DNA of 64,000 nucleotides from Portunus trituberculatus. Its lineage: Eukaryota; Arthropoda; Malacostraca; Decapoda; Portunidae. This document shows, piece after piece, positions 52,889 through 64,000 of this stretch. The first letter of the stretch is position 1, and each line of letters begins with the position of its first letter. Below the pieces are notes generated by a model, which had not been told where the DNA came from, did no database searches, and saw only the letters and a list, made by a program, of their open reading frames with translations. A program made the translations under genes and the position numbers. The stretch covers positions 62,001 to 126,000 of the forward strand of contig NC_059259.1 of assembly GCF_017591435.1 (NCBI RefSeq). The letters are read 5' to 3'.

Positions 52889-55680
52889 TGTATACTAATA
52901 TAGATGGGATACTGTCAAGCAGATTGGAATTGCAAGACTATATGATAGTGGAGAAGCCTGATATAGTGTGTTTGACTGAGACAAAATTGCATGAAAAACA
53001 AAGATAAATTTGGATAATAAATATAATATATGGAGAAAGGATAGAGAGTAAAGGTGGAGGAGGAGTTATGATTATGACGAAGAAATAAATAAATGTGGAT
53101 AAGGTTTGGTATGGGAAGAACAACGCAGAAGTGATAAGCATAAGGATAAAAAGTGATGGAAAAGAATTAATAATCATGGTGACCTATGTACCTCCTAAAA
53201 CAAATTCTTGGACATTAAGGGAATACGACAATATGATCAAGGATACTTTACAGAGTTTGGAAAGTGTATTATCTGGAAAAAGAAAGGTGATACTAGTAGG
53301 AGATTTTAATTGTAAGGAGGTGGATTGGGAAAATCTAGTAAGTGGTGTTGGAGAGGAAGCATGGGAGAGAGATTTCTTAATCTAATGATGGAAAATATGA
53401 TGGAACAGAGGGTGAAGGAAAATACTAGATATAGAGGAGATGATGAACCGGCTAGACTGGATTTGGTGTTAACAAGAGAAGTGTACCTATGTGGAGATAT
53501 ACAATACAAATGTCCTTTGGGAAAGAGTGATCATGTGGTTATGGAAATGCAGATAGCAACAACACAGCGAAGGAAGGACGAGACATACAGGAGTGGTAGA
53601 TTGAATTATAGAAAGATGGACACAGAAAGTTTGAAAAATTATTTCAGAAAATTAGATTGGGAGGAGATGTTACAAATCAGAGAAGTGCAAAAGAAATATG
53701 AGATTTTTATGAAATATTATAAAGAAGGAGTTATGAAATTTGTACCAAAGTATAAACCGAGAGAGGAAGGAAGAAAGGATTGGTTTAATGCAACTTGTGT
53801 TAAGGCTAAGGAAAAGAGAGATGTGGCTTGGAAAAGATGGAAAAGAGCAGGAATATACTAAATAAGGAGAATTATAGAGTGGCGAGAAATGAGTATGTGA
53901 GGGTAAGGAGGAGGAAGAAAGAAAATTTGAAAAGATATTGTAGACAAGAGTAAGGAACATCCAAAATTGTTTTACAGGTTCATAAATGGTAAACTTAAAA
54001 GAGAGAGTCCATTGAAAGATTAAAAGGAGAGCAAGGGATAGTAGATGACCCTAAGAATATAGCGGAATTGCTAAATAATAGGTTTCAGCAAGTATTTACT
54101 GAAGAAACAATGTTTGTAAAGCCTCAGAATGTACAAGGAAATGTGCACATGGATGACATTAAGATACCTAAAAGGAGTTATATAAAATGTTGGAGGAACT
54201 TAAAGATGATAAAGCGATGGGACCAGATGAAGTTTCAGGAAAATTATTGAAGGAGTGTAGAGAAGAATTGATTGATCCATTATATGATATTATAAGGTGC
54301 TCATTAGAAACAGGGAAGTACCAGTAGAGTGGAAGAGAGCTGAAGTGGTGCCCATTTATAAGGGAGGCAGTAAGGAAGAGCCTCTTAACTATAGACCTGT
54401 GTCTCTAACAAGTGTGGTCGGTAAGATTTGTGAGAGGGTGATAAAGAAATATTGGATACGGTTCCTGGAGGATCATAAGTTATTATCGGATCATCAATTT
54501 GGCTTCAGGAAAGGGAGGTCATGTGTAACAAATCTACTGAGCTTTTATTCAAGAGTGGTTGACAAAATACAAGAGAGAGAGGATGGATGGACTGTGTATA
54601 TTTGGATTTAAAGAAAGCTTTTGACAAGGTACCTCACATGAGACTGTTATGGAAATTAGAGATTTATGGAGGACTGAAAGGAAAAGTGTTAAAGTGGATG
54701 GAAAACTACTTGAGATGGAGGGAGATGAGAACGGTAATAAGGGATGCAAAGTCGGACTGGTTGGTGGTGGAGAGTGGAGTCCCACAAGGCTCAGTGCTGG
54801 CACCAATACTTTTCCTTGTATATATTAATGACATGCCAGAGGGAGTAAACAGTTATATTAATTTGTTTGCGGATGATGCGAAGTTGTGTAGGTGTGTGAA
54901 GAGTGAAGAAGATTGTGAAATTTTACAGGCAGATCTGGATAAGATTTGGGAGTGGAGCAAGAGGTGGCAAATGGAATTTAATCTGAGCAAAAGTCATGTG
55001 ATGGAGATGGGAAGAGTGGAAGACGGCCAAGAGGGTCATATAAGATGGGTGAAGAAGTAGTGTTGAAAAAGGTGGAAAAGGAAAAGGATTTGGGAGTGAT
55101 AATACAAGACCATGGGCAGTTTGAGGCTCATATTGATAAGATGTTTGGAGAAACGTATAATTTGATAAAAATATTGGATTAGCCTTCCATTATATGGATA
55201 AAGATATGATGAAGAAATTAATTAGTACGGTAATTAGACCAAGATTGGAATATGCTGGAGTGGTTTGGTCCCCTTATAAAAGAAGCATATAAGGAAGTTG
55301 GAGAGATTGCAGAGAATGGCAACAAAAATGGTTCCGGAATTGGCAGAAATGACCTATGAGGAGAGATTAAAAGAAATGAATTTGCTTACCTTGGAACAAA
55401 GAAGAGAAAGAGGAGATTTAATACAGGTTTATAAACTGTTGAACGGACTGGATGAAGTGGATAATGAGCAAATGATGTTGAGAGAGGAAAACTTAAATAG
55501 AACTACAAGATCGCATAGTAAAAAGATAGCCAAGGAATATGCTTGAAGGATGTGAAGAAATATAGTTTCCCACAAAGATGTGTGGAGGTGTGGAATGGTT
55601 TGAGTGAGGAGGTGGTGTCAGCGAGGAGTGTGCATAGTTTTAAAGGAAAGTTGGATGTGTGTAGATATGGAGACGGGCCA
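52889..55680 (+). pseudogene. LINE E1 ORF2: endonuclease, RT, C-terminus
   Basis: MYTNIDGIL, DIVCLTETKL (Glu), YVPPKTNSW, LVGDFNCKEVDW and GKSDHVVMEM (SDH) mark the endonuclease. RT shows LNYRPVSLTSVVGKICER, FGFRKGRSC, YLDLKKAFDKVPH, SGVPQGSVLAPILFLVYIND and LFADDAKLCRC (catalytic FADD). The C-terminus has RLQRMATKMVPEL and TLEQRRERGDLIQVYKLL. At least seven frame breaks. Confidence 0.85.
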
Positions 55681-55737
55681 CACGAGTATGATACCCAGGC
55701 CCTGTAAAATTACAACTAGGTGAATACAACTAGGTGA

Positions 55738-55740
<3 letters not shown>

Positions 55741-55784
<44 letters not shown>
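55741..55784. repeat. (CA)n microsatellite at the tail of E1
   Basis: About 22 units between the E1 tail and the truncated copy E2. Confidence 0.95.
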
Positions 55785-55786
<2 letters not shown>

Positions 55787-56889
55787 ACAGGAAAGAGATG
55801 GTTGGGCTGATGGAATATATCTGGATTTAAAAAGGCCTTTGATAAGGTACCACAGAGACTGATCTGGAAACTTGAAATGGTAGGAGGAGTGCATGGCAGT
55901 TTACTAAAATGGATGGAAGACTTTTGGTAGGAAGAGAAATGAGAACAATAATTAAGGACAGACCATCAGAATTGGTGGAGAGTGGAGTTCCACAGGATCA
56001 GTGTTGGCACCAGTAATGTTCGAGTCTACATAAATGACATGGTGGATGGGGTGTCCAGTTATGTGAGCCTATTTGCAGAAATGAAAATTGTTAAGAAAAG
56101 TGAGATGTGACAAAGATTGTGAACTACTAGGAAGACTTGGACAGAATATGGAAATGGAGCTGTACATGGCAAATGGAGTTCAACACGACAAAATGCAAGA
56201 AATTAGAGTTTGGAAGAGTGAAAGAAAGAAGAATCAGGAGTATGTACAAGATAGGAAATGAAGACATAAAAAAGTCATGAAGAAAAAGACCTTGGGGTGA
56301 CAATTACCAATGACCTATGAGAGAGACATATAAACAAAATAATTGGAGAAGTATTGAACTTATTGAGGAACATAAGAGTGGCGTTGATATTTAGATGAAG
56401 AAATGATGAAGAAAATAATTACTGCAATGATAAGAGAGGCTTGAATATGCAACAATACAGTGGGTGAACTTAAAACACATAAGGAAACTAGAGAAAGTAC
56501 AGAGGGCTGCTGAAAAAATGGTGCCTGACTTAAGAGATTTGACTTATGAAGACAGACTGAACAGAATGCAACTTGATGGAAAACAGAAGAGAAAGGGAGA
56601 CCTGATAGCAATATACAGAGTGATGATTGGCATGGAAAAAATGGATAGGGAAGATCTGTGTATGTGGAATGAAAGAATGTCGAGAGGGCATGGGAAAAAC
56701 TAAAATGGCCACTTATAGGAGAGATGTGAAAAATAGCTTTTCATAGAAGGGTGGAAGCATGGAATAGTTTAGACGTGGAAGTGGTCAAGAAGGAATATTC
56801 ATGATTTTAAGAAAAGCTGGACATTAGTAGATATGGAGAGAGGACAAGTGAGCATAGCTCTTTTTATGTTATGTTACAATTAGGTAAAT
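55785..56889 (+). mobile_element. CR1/L2-like LINE, array copy E2 (5' truncated)
   Basis: Starts in RT at GGAAAGAGATGGTTGGGCTG and follows the sequence of E3 (58586-59735) almost base for base, but with many 1-6 base deletions. Motifs visible include the AFDKVP remnant, GSVLAPVM and MVPDLRDLTYEDRLNRMQL. It ends in AATTAGGTAAATACA and (CA)n. Confidence 0.85.
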
Positions 56890-56903
56890 ACACACACACA
56901 CAT

Positions 56904-59755
56904 GTATTCCAACATAAATGGAGTGATATCGGGATTTAGAACTCAACGATTACTTGAGGATAAGAACCCAGATATTGTGGGTCTTACTGAAACAAAACTG
57001 AGAGAGGAGAAGACCTGATGATGGTTGGAGAAGGAAATATAATGTTTGGAAAAGAAATAGAGTAGGTAAGATGGGAGGAGGAGTGATGTTGCTGGTTAAA
57101 AAGATATAAAGGTGGATCAAGTGAAAGAAGGTATGGGAAAGGCAGAAGTGCTAAAGATCAGAGCAGAAACTAATGAAGGAAAAAGAGGCACTACATAGTG
57201 GTGTACGTACCACCTAAGACAAATGCATGGTCAGTACAGGAATATGAAGAAATGATAAGAGATACAGGAACATGTCTGGAAGAAATGTTGGGTGGCTGTG
57301 AACGAACTATAATGATGGGAGATTTTAATTGTAAAGAGGTGTGTTGGGAGGACTGGTCAATGGAGGATCAGAGACAACATGGGAAATACACTATTGACAC
57401 TGGCAATGGAAAATGTGTTAACTCAGTGGGTCAAAGAAGATACTAGGTTTGGAGGAGAGGAGCATCGTCAAGACTGGATTTGGTCTTTAGTACAGAGCCA
57501 ATGGTCATTGAGGAGATGAGGGTGGAGTGCCCTTTAGCAAAGAGTGATCATGCAGTTTTGGAGTTCAAGGTGATAGATGAAGAGAAATCTAGAAGAAATG
57601 AAGAATATAAAGTGGGAAGATGGAATTATGCCAAGACAGATTTTGGAAACCTAAAGAAATTCTTTCAAGAGACAAATTGGATGAAATTCAAGAGTGCTAA
57701 GGAGCAAATGAAAAGTGGAAGGAATTTATAAAAATATACAAAGAAGGTGAGAAAAATTTGTACCAATAAGACAACATAGAGAAGTTGGAAAGCAGGACTG
57801 GTTTAACGATAGATGTGAAAAGGCTAGAACAAGAAAAGAGGATGCATGGAGGTGGAGAAGGAAAAGACGGATTAAGCAGTGGAAAGTTACAAAAGAGCAA
57901 GAAATGAATATGTGTTGATTAGAAGAGAAGAAAGAAAGAAACAAGAAAAGGATATAATTGATAAATGTAAAGACCAACCAAGGCTTTTTACAGACATGTG
58001 AACAACAACATCAAAATAGAGAAAGTATTGAAAGTTTAGAAGTAAATGGAGTTTGCAGTGAAGATCCCAGGAAATGGCAGAGGCTATGAATGGATGCTTT
58101 GGAAGGTATTCACAAAAGAGACTGCTTTTGACAAACCACTGGTAATGGAACAGAAAGGGATTATGAAGGAGTTTCAAGTAACTGTGGAGGAGATCAAGAA
58201 TATGATGGGGAGTTTAGAAGTGAGAAAAGCTGTGGGACCTGATGGGGTATCAGGATGGATTTTAAGAGAATGCAGGAGCAACTGGCAGAAAAAGTTTGTG
58301 AAGTAATTGATGCCTCATTAAGGGAAGGTGTAGTGCCCCAAGACTGGAAAAGAGCTAACATTGTCCCAATTTATAAATCAGGTAACAAGAGAGACCCATT
58401 GAACTATAGACCAGTGTCACTTACAAGTGTGGTAGCTAAGATGTGTGAGAGGGTGGTGAAGAATAGATGGACAGACTTCTTGGAGAAAAATGACATACTT
58501 TGTGAGTGTCAATTTGGTTTTAGAAAAGGGCGTTCATGCACGACAAACCTGATATGTTACTATTCGAGGGTGATAGATGTAATACAGGAAAGAGATGGTT
58601 GGGCTGATGGAATATATCTGGATTTAAAAAAGGCCTTTGATAAGGTACCACACCGGAGACTGATCTGGAAACTTGAAATGGTAGGAGGAGTGCATGGCAG
58701 TTTACTAAAATGGATGGAAGACTTTTGGTAGGAAGAGAAATGAGAACAATAATTAAGGACAGACCATCAGAATGGGGTTTGGTGGAGAGTGGAGTTCCAC
58801 AGGATCAGTGTTGGCACCAGTAATGTTTGCAGTCTACATAAATGACATGGTGGATGGGGTGTCCAGTTATGTGAGCCTATTTGCAGATGATGCAAAATTG
58901 TTAAGAAAAGTGAGATGTGACAAAGATTGCGAACTACTCCAGGAAGACTTGGACAGAATATGGAAATGGAGCTGTACATGGCAAATGGAGTTCAACACGA
59001 CAAAATGCAAGAAAATAGAGTTTGGCAAGAGTGAAAGAAGAATCAGGAGTATGTACAAGATAGGAAATGAAGACATAAAACCAGTCATGAAGAAAAGACC
59101 TTGGGGTGACAATTACCAATGACCTATCGCCAGAGAGACATATAAACAAAATAATTGGAGAAGTATTGAACTTATTGAGGAACATAAGAGTGGCGTTCGT
59201 ATATTTAGATGAAGAAATGATGAAGAAAATAATTACTGCAATGATAAGACCAAGGCTTGAATATGCAACAATACAGTGGGCTCGAACTTAAAGAAACACA
59301 TAAGGAAACTAGAGAAAGTACAGAGGGCTGCAACAAAAATGGTGCCTGACTTAAGAGATTTGACTTATGAAGACAGACTGAAAAGAATGCAACTTCCGAC
59401 CCTGGAAAACAGAAGAGAAAGGGGAGACCTGATAGCAATATACAGAGTGATGATTGGCATGGAAAAATGGATAGGGAAGATCTGTGTATGTGGAATGAAA
59501 GAGTGTCGAGAGGGCATGGGAAAAACTAAAATGGCCACTTATAGGAGAGATGTGAAAATATAGCTTCCCTCATAGAAGGGTGGAAGCATGGAATAGTTTA
59601 GATGTGGAAGTGGTCAACGCAAGAAATATTCATGATTTTAAGAAAAAGCTGGACATTAGTAGATATGGAGACGGGACAGTACGAGCATAGCTCCTTTCCC
59701 GTATGTTACAATTAGGTAAATACAATTAGGTAAATACACACACACACACACACAA
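56904..59755 (+). mobile_element. CR1/L2-like LINE, array copy E3
   Basis: Starts in the endonuclease (NINGVISGFRTQRLLEDKNP, DIVGLTETKL), with MGDFNCKEV and AKSDHAVLEF, linker, RT (LNYRPVSLTSVVAKMCERVV, FGFRKGRSCTTNL, YLDLKKAFDKVPHRRL, FADDAKLLRKV), C-terminus, and the tail AATTAGGTAAATACA twice plus (AC)n to 59754. Many frame breaks. Confidence 0.85.
57198..59563 (+). pseudogene. LINE E3 ORF2
   Basis: Pieces in several frames: endonuclease 57198-57731, RT 58255-58731 (158 codons open, from the palm-proximal QDWKRANIVPIYKSG to the KAFDKVPHRRL motif), RT continuation 58772-59122 with FADDAKL, and C-terminus 59276-59563 (KVQRAATKMVPDLRDLTY). A 1-base loss in the GVPQGS box (CCACAGGATCAG) is shared with E2. 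Confidence 0.8.
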
Positions 59756-62700
59756 CAAAAAAAAAAAAAAAAAAAAATCTATTTGTTAACGCTAGCGAAT
59801 AAAGAGCTATTGAAGGAAAAAGTAGAGATGGAGAAAGAAAACCAACAACTAAGGAAACAATGTGAGGAGATGAAGGTTAACTCATGAAAATAGAGATAAA
59901 AGTATCCGAAGTGGACTTCAAGAAAGAGGAATGTCTTAATCTAATTGACACCAGGATGAAAGAAGTGAACCATGAACATCAGGAGGTACAAAGGTCCTTT
60001 AGGAGATAGTAAAAAGCAGGAAGAGGAAAATAAAGGGATTACGCAGAGGGAAATGGTAAAGGCACTAAAGGAAAATGAGTATGTGGTGAGAGATATTGCT
60101 GAAAAGAAAAATGTGTGATCATAATAGGATTGAGGAGGAAACTAACAGAACTGGCAGGACAGGAGGATAAGGAAAATGACAGGATTAAGTCTTTACTGAA
60201 CAAGATCTCTGTGGAAGAAGAGGACCTATATGCTGAGGTAGAAGAAAGTGTGAGATTGGAGCTTTTGAGGAAGGCAAGAATAGACCATTAAAATTGAAAT
60301 TAAAGTCTCAGGTGGCAGTGGAGGCCTTGTTGAGGAGGGCTTGGAAACTTAAGGACTCTGAGGAAACCAAAACAATTTACATAAGAAGAAATATGTCACA
60401 GGATGAGAGAATGAAAATGAAGGAGCTTGTAACTGAAGTGAAAGAGAGGAATGACGAAAGAACAGAGGAGGAAAAGACCAAGTTTTTGGAGGATGAGAAA
60501 TGGGAGGCTAAAGAAGTGGTGGATAAAACAGACGGAATAGACATTACATGGAAGAATGAGACTAGGAATGGAATAAAAGTGACTTACACGAACATAGATG
60601 GATTTCTGTCTAAGAGGCTAGAATGTATGGATTACCTAAGAAATAACGAACCGGACATAATGTGTGTAGTGGAAACAAAGCTAAGGCCGAAATAAAGCTA
60701 GACTGGTTTGTTGTAAAACACTACAAAGTATGGAGAAATGATAGAAAAATAAAGGAGGTGGTGGTATAATGGTTCTTACTAAGGAAGATCTGATAGTGAA
60801 GGAGGTGAACTATAGTAAGAGAAATGAGGAAGTGATAAGTATGCTTATAACAGATGGCAAGAGGGACATTAATATTATAACAGTATACATACCACCCAGA
60901 ACCAGTGCTTGGGAATATGAACAGTACCAAATGGTGATGAGAAATACTCTAGACAGAATGAAGCAAGAACTCATCAGAAAGGATAGAGTGATGATAGTTG
61001 GAGACTTTAATTGCAAAGAAATAGTGTGGGAAGACTACAAAGTGGTGAATGGTGGTGAGTGGGCAAAAGAATTGTTAAAGGTTCCAACAAATAACATGAT
61101 GGCACAGTGGGTGAGATCACCAACAAGGTGCAGGGGACAAGATGTTGCAGCAAGGTTGGATTTGGTATTTACCAGGGCATCTCTAAAAGAGGAAATTGAA
61201 CATGAATGTCCCTTGGGGAAAAGCGATCATGATGTCCTAAGCTTTGAGCTGGATACAGAATTAAGCATGAATAAGATTGTGGAATGCAGGGAGGAAAAAT
61301 TAAATTATATTAGGGCAAATTATAACCATATAAGGGAGTTCTTTAATGAAATTGACTGGTCCGTGGTATACCAGGAAAGGGATATGCAATTGAAATATGA
61401 TAAATTTATGGATTTGTATAACTCTGCTGTGAAAATGTTTGAGCCATATCACAGAAAGAGGACTTTAAATAATAAACAGTGGTTTAATAGGAATTGTGAA
61501 GAAGCAAAAAAGAACAAAGAAAAGGCATGGAAGAAACTTAAGAAAAACAGTGATGTATTATCAAGGGAAGGCTACAAAACAGCAAGGAATAGATATGTTG
61601 AAGTAAGGAGAACAGCACAGAAGGAATATGAACAGAGGGTGGTGGAAAACTGTGATAGTGACCCAAAAGGTGTTTTACAAATTCATAAATGGAAAACTAA
61701 ATAAAAGGGAGGCAATAGAAAAGGTAAAAAACGGGGAAGAAGTATATGAAGATGCTGGAGAGATAGCTGAAATTTTGAACGACAACTTTTGCAAAGTGTT
61801 TACAAAGGAGGAGCATTTTATGGGAGGAAGGCCTACGGAAATAAAGCAAATGCAGGACATCATGGTTACTAAGGAAGATGTAAGGAAAATTATAAGCAAT
61901 CTGGATATTAATAAATCAATGGGGCCTGATGGCATATCTGGGAGGTTGCTAAATGAATGTAAGGATCAATTGTTGAACCCCATATTTGATATTGTGGAAA
62001 CCTCCATACGAACAGGATTAGTCCCGAAAGAGTGGAAAAGAGCTGACATTGTGCCTATATATAAGAATGGTAGTAGAATGGAACCGCTAAATTATAGACC
62101 AGTATCGTTGACTAGTATATTGTGCAAGGTATGTGAAGAAGTAATTAAAGCTAAGTGGAGTGAGTATCTAGAAAGTGAAAACATTCTGAGTGAAAGGCAG
62201 TTTGGTTTCAGAAAAGGAAGATCGTGTATCCAATTTATTATGTTTTTATTCAAGAGTGACTGACATACTACAACATAGAGAGGGATGGGTGGATGCTATC
62301 TACCTGGACTTGAGAAAGGCCTTTGATAAAGTACCACACAATAGACTGATGTGGAAACTAAAGATGATTGGAGGAGTAAATGATAAACTAGCAAAATGGA
62401 TGGAAAATTACTTAATGGGAAGAGAAATGAGAACAGTGGTGAGAGGAAGGAAGTCCGAGTGGAAGAAGGTAACCAGTGGAGTTCCACAAGGGTCAGTGCT
62501 TGGTCCCATCATGTTTTTGATTTATGTTAATGATATGCCAGTAGGAATTGACAGTTACATGAACATGTTTGCGGACGATACTAAAATTATGAGGAGAGTA
62601 AAGAATGTGGAAGATTGTAACAAGTTACAGGAAGATCTTGATAAAATATATGAGTGGAGTAAGGAGTGGCAGATGGAATTTAATATAGACAAGACCCATG

Positions 62701-63434
62701 TTATGAAAATGGGAAGAAGTAGATACAGACCAAACAGGGATTACAGGCTGGGTGATGAGAAAATTAAAGAGACCAATGAGGAGAAAGACTTAGGAGTAAC
62801 GTGCAAAACACTTTGTCACCGGAGAAACACATTAACAAGATTTTTGGGAAAACATACATGCTTCAAAATATTGGCCTTGCATTTCACTACCTAGATGAAG
62901 GAATGATGAAGAAGATATTATGTACCTTAATAAGACCCTAGGTAGAATATGCAGTATGTGTCTGGTCACCACATATGAAGAAAAATGTGAAAAAGGTAGA
63001 AAGGGTACAGAGGCTGGCAACAAGGATGGTACCAGGACTCAGGGAGTTAGACTATGAGGAAAGACTGAGGAAGCTGGGGCTGACCACATTAGAAGAGAGA
63101 AGAACAAGAGGAGACATGATGACTATGTATAAATTGGTGAACAAGATTGACATACTGGACTGAGAGTTGATAAAGGTGACCCCAAGTAATCATCTCTGAG
63201 GACATGGAAAAAAGCTAATAAAGGACATCTGTCTAAATGACGTGAGAAAATACAGTTTCCTGCATCATAGCATTGATAAGTGGAATAAACTGAGCAGTCA
63301 TGTCGTTGACGCGGTGTGTGTCAATCAGATGAAAGAGAGACATGACAGGAATGGACAACGAGACAGGACACAGAGAGCTTAGCTCAGGCCCTGTAATACA
63401 CAAATAGGTAAATACAAATAGGTAAATACACACA
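59756..63434 (+). mobile_element. CR1/L2-like LINE, array copy E4
   Basis: The longest copy: A-tract, coiled-coil start (EKVEMEKENQQLRKQCEEMK), RRM-like region, endonuclease, RT, C-terminus and tail AAATAGGTAAATACA twice plus ACACA. From 60294 the RRM-like region runs without a break into the endonuclease start YTNIDGFL. Confidence 0.85.
60294..63163 (+). pseudogene. LINE E4 ORF: RNA-binding, endonuclease, RT
   Basis: 60294-60695 is open: LKSQVAVEALLRRAWKL, then YTNIDGFLSKRLECMDYL and DIMCVVETKL. The endonuclease continues in 60769-61704 (311 codons open) with VYIPPRTSAW, MIVGDFNCKEIVWED, RLDLVFTRASL and LGKSDHDVLSF. RT lies in 61628-62263 and 62190-62894: LNYRPVSLTSILCKVCEEVI, FGFRKGRSC, YLDLRKAFDKVPHNRLMWKL, SGVPQGSVLGPIMFLIYVND and MFADDTKIMRRV. 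The C-terminus (62975-63163) has ERVQRLATRMVPGLRELDY. Only about five lesions separate it from a continuous frame; a TAG near 62940 is one. Confidence 0.85.
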
Positions 63435-63723
63435 GTCCGGTAGCTCAGTGGTTAGAGCGCTGGCTTCACAAGCCAGAGGACTGAGTTTTGATTCCCCGGC
63501 CGGGTGGAGATATTTGGGTGTATCTCCTTTCACGTGTAGCCCCTGTTCACCTAGCAGTGAGTAGGTACAGGATGTAAGTCGAGGAGTTGTGACCTTGTTG
63601 TCCCGGTGTGTGGTGTGTGCCTGGTCTCAGACCTATCCGAAGATCGGAAATAATGAGCTGTGAGCTCATTCCATAGGGTAACGTCTGGCTGTCTCGTCAG
63701 AGACTGCAGCAGATCAAACAGTG

Positions 63724-63756
<33 letters not shown>
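63435..63756 (+). mobile_element. tRNA-Val-derived SINE with (AC)n tail
   Basis: The head (63435-63507) folds like a tRNA: A-box TAGCTCAGTGGTTAGAGC, anticodon stem CTGGC/GCCAG with loop TTCACAA (anticodon CAC, Val), and a degenerate B-box (GTTTTGATTCC). The body follows (CACCTAGCAGTGAGTAGGTA, then CCGAAGATCGGAAATAATGA), and a (AC)n tail at 63724-63756. It lies directly behind the tail of LINE E4. Confidence 0.8.
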
Positions 63757-63758
<2 letters not shown>

Positions 63759-63790
63759 ACAGACAGACAGACAGTGGTGGTGGTGGTGGC
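63757..63790. repeat. (GACA)n and (GGT)n microsatellites
   Basis: GACAGACAGACAGACA followed by GTGGTGGTGGTGGTGG, directly after the SINE tail. Confidence 0.9.
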
Positions 63791-63830
63791 TGAATTGAAG
63801 TAAAGTGGTGATTAGTGACAGTGGTCATAT

Positions 63831-63945
63831 GAAGGAGGAGGAGGAGGAGGAGGAGGCAGAGGGTGAGGAGGAGGAGGAGGAGGAGGATGAGGATGAGGGG
63901 GATAGGGGAGGAAGAGGAGGAGGTCTCTCTCTCTCTCTCTCTCTC
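63831..63945. repeat. (GGA)n-rich tract and (TC)n
   Basis: Purine-rich GAG/GAT repeats at 63831-63922 and TC repeats at 63923-63945. No gene seen up to the window end. Confidence 0.9.
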
Positions 63946-64000
63946 ATGGGTCAGTCAATGGCAGCAGGTTTGGATGTGGGCTGTTCATCCGTGACTACAT

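Larger units (their letters stand above)
52175..55740 (+). mobile_element. CR1/L2-like LINE, array copy E1
   Basis: Coiled-coil N-terminus (52214-52498), ORF1-like RRM segment (52589-52888), endonuclease (52889-53540), linker, RT (54180-55060) and C-terminus (55298-55680). It ends with ACTAGGTGAATACA twice, then (CA)n. Several frameshifts disable it. The YTNIDG endonuclease start and FADD-type RT place it in the CR1/L2 group. Confidence 0.85.

Noticed and set aside
63435..63507. Functional tRNA-Val gene
   Set aside because: The B-box and acceptor stem are degenerate and the sequence continues into a SINE body with an (AC)n tail.

Overview
The window looks like repeat-rich intergenic and intronic DNA from a decapod crustacean, most likely a crab. 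This is inference from the transposon families (four non-LTR retrotransposon groups, gypsy LTR elements, piggyBac), the very long di- and trinucleotide microsatellites, a tRNA-derived SINE of a type I know from decapods, and an exon that reads like an arthropod ionotropic receptor. No database search was possible. Two runs of exactly 500 Ns (247-746 and 38130-38629) look like fixed-size scaffold joins, so there are three contigs whose order and orientation are not proven by the sequence.

Layout. 1-3254: a LINE 5' fragment, a gap, one minus-strand gypsy LTR with its primer binding site, a possible two-exon zinc-finger gene start (minus), and an ORF1-like fragment. 3255-6244: I-clade LINE copy A and a (TA)n tract. 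6245-13140: LINE debris, a truncated gypsy element with LTR, PBS and gag, and a nearly complete minus-strand Jockey/CR1-like LINE. 13197-23582: I-clade copy B interrupted by copy C. Copy C carries an inverted duplication of its RT region and a tandem triplication of its 3' end. 23600-29935: a TIR-flanked element with one two-exon gene for a protein of about 1,530 aa, with a FEN1/PIN-like nuclease signature and a CXC-type cysteine-rich tail. This is the most interesting locus. 30331-30475: an ionotropic-receptor exon. 30890-34170: an RTE-like LINE, a long (ATT)n tract and Jockey/CR1-like fragments. 34474-38129: I-clade copy D, up to the second gap.

After the gap, 39378-40352 is an intact single-exon ORF for a secreted, lysine/glutamate-rich protein of unknown function. 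40643-43626 holds a LINE tail and a decayed piggyBac transposon. 43627-46200 is an interrupted 31-bp minisatellite. Three TTAA-type MITE copies lie at 46222, 49771 and 51485. 47880-48910 holds two related GC-rich exon candidates on the minus strand. 50838-51285 is a composite (TC)n repeat. 52175-63434 is a head-to-tail array of four CR1/L2-like LINE copies, each ending in an AATTAGGTAAATACA-type tail plus (AC)n. A tRNA-Val-like SINE and more microsatellites close the window.

Most reading frames are broken by single-base indels, often in homopolymers. This fits both pseudogene decay and incompletely polished long-read sequence. Only the ORF at 39378 and short exon candidates look like host genes; the rest is mobile DNA, much of it nested.
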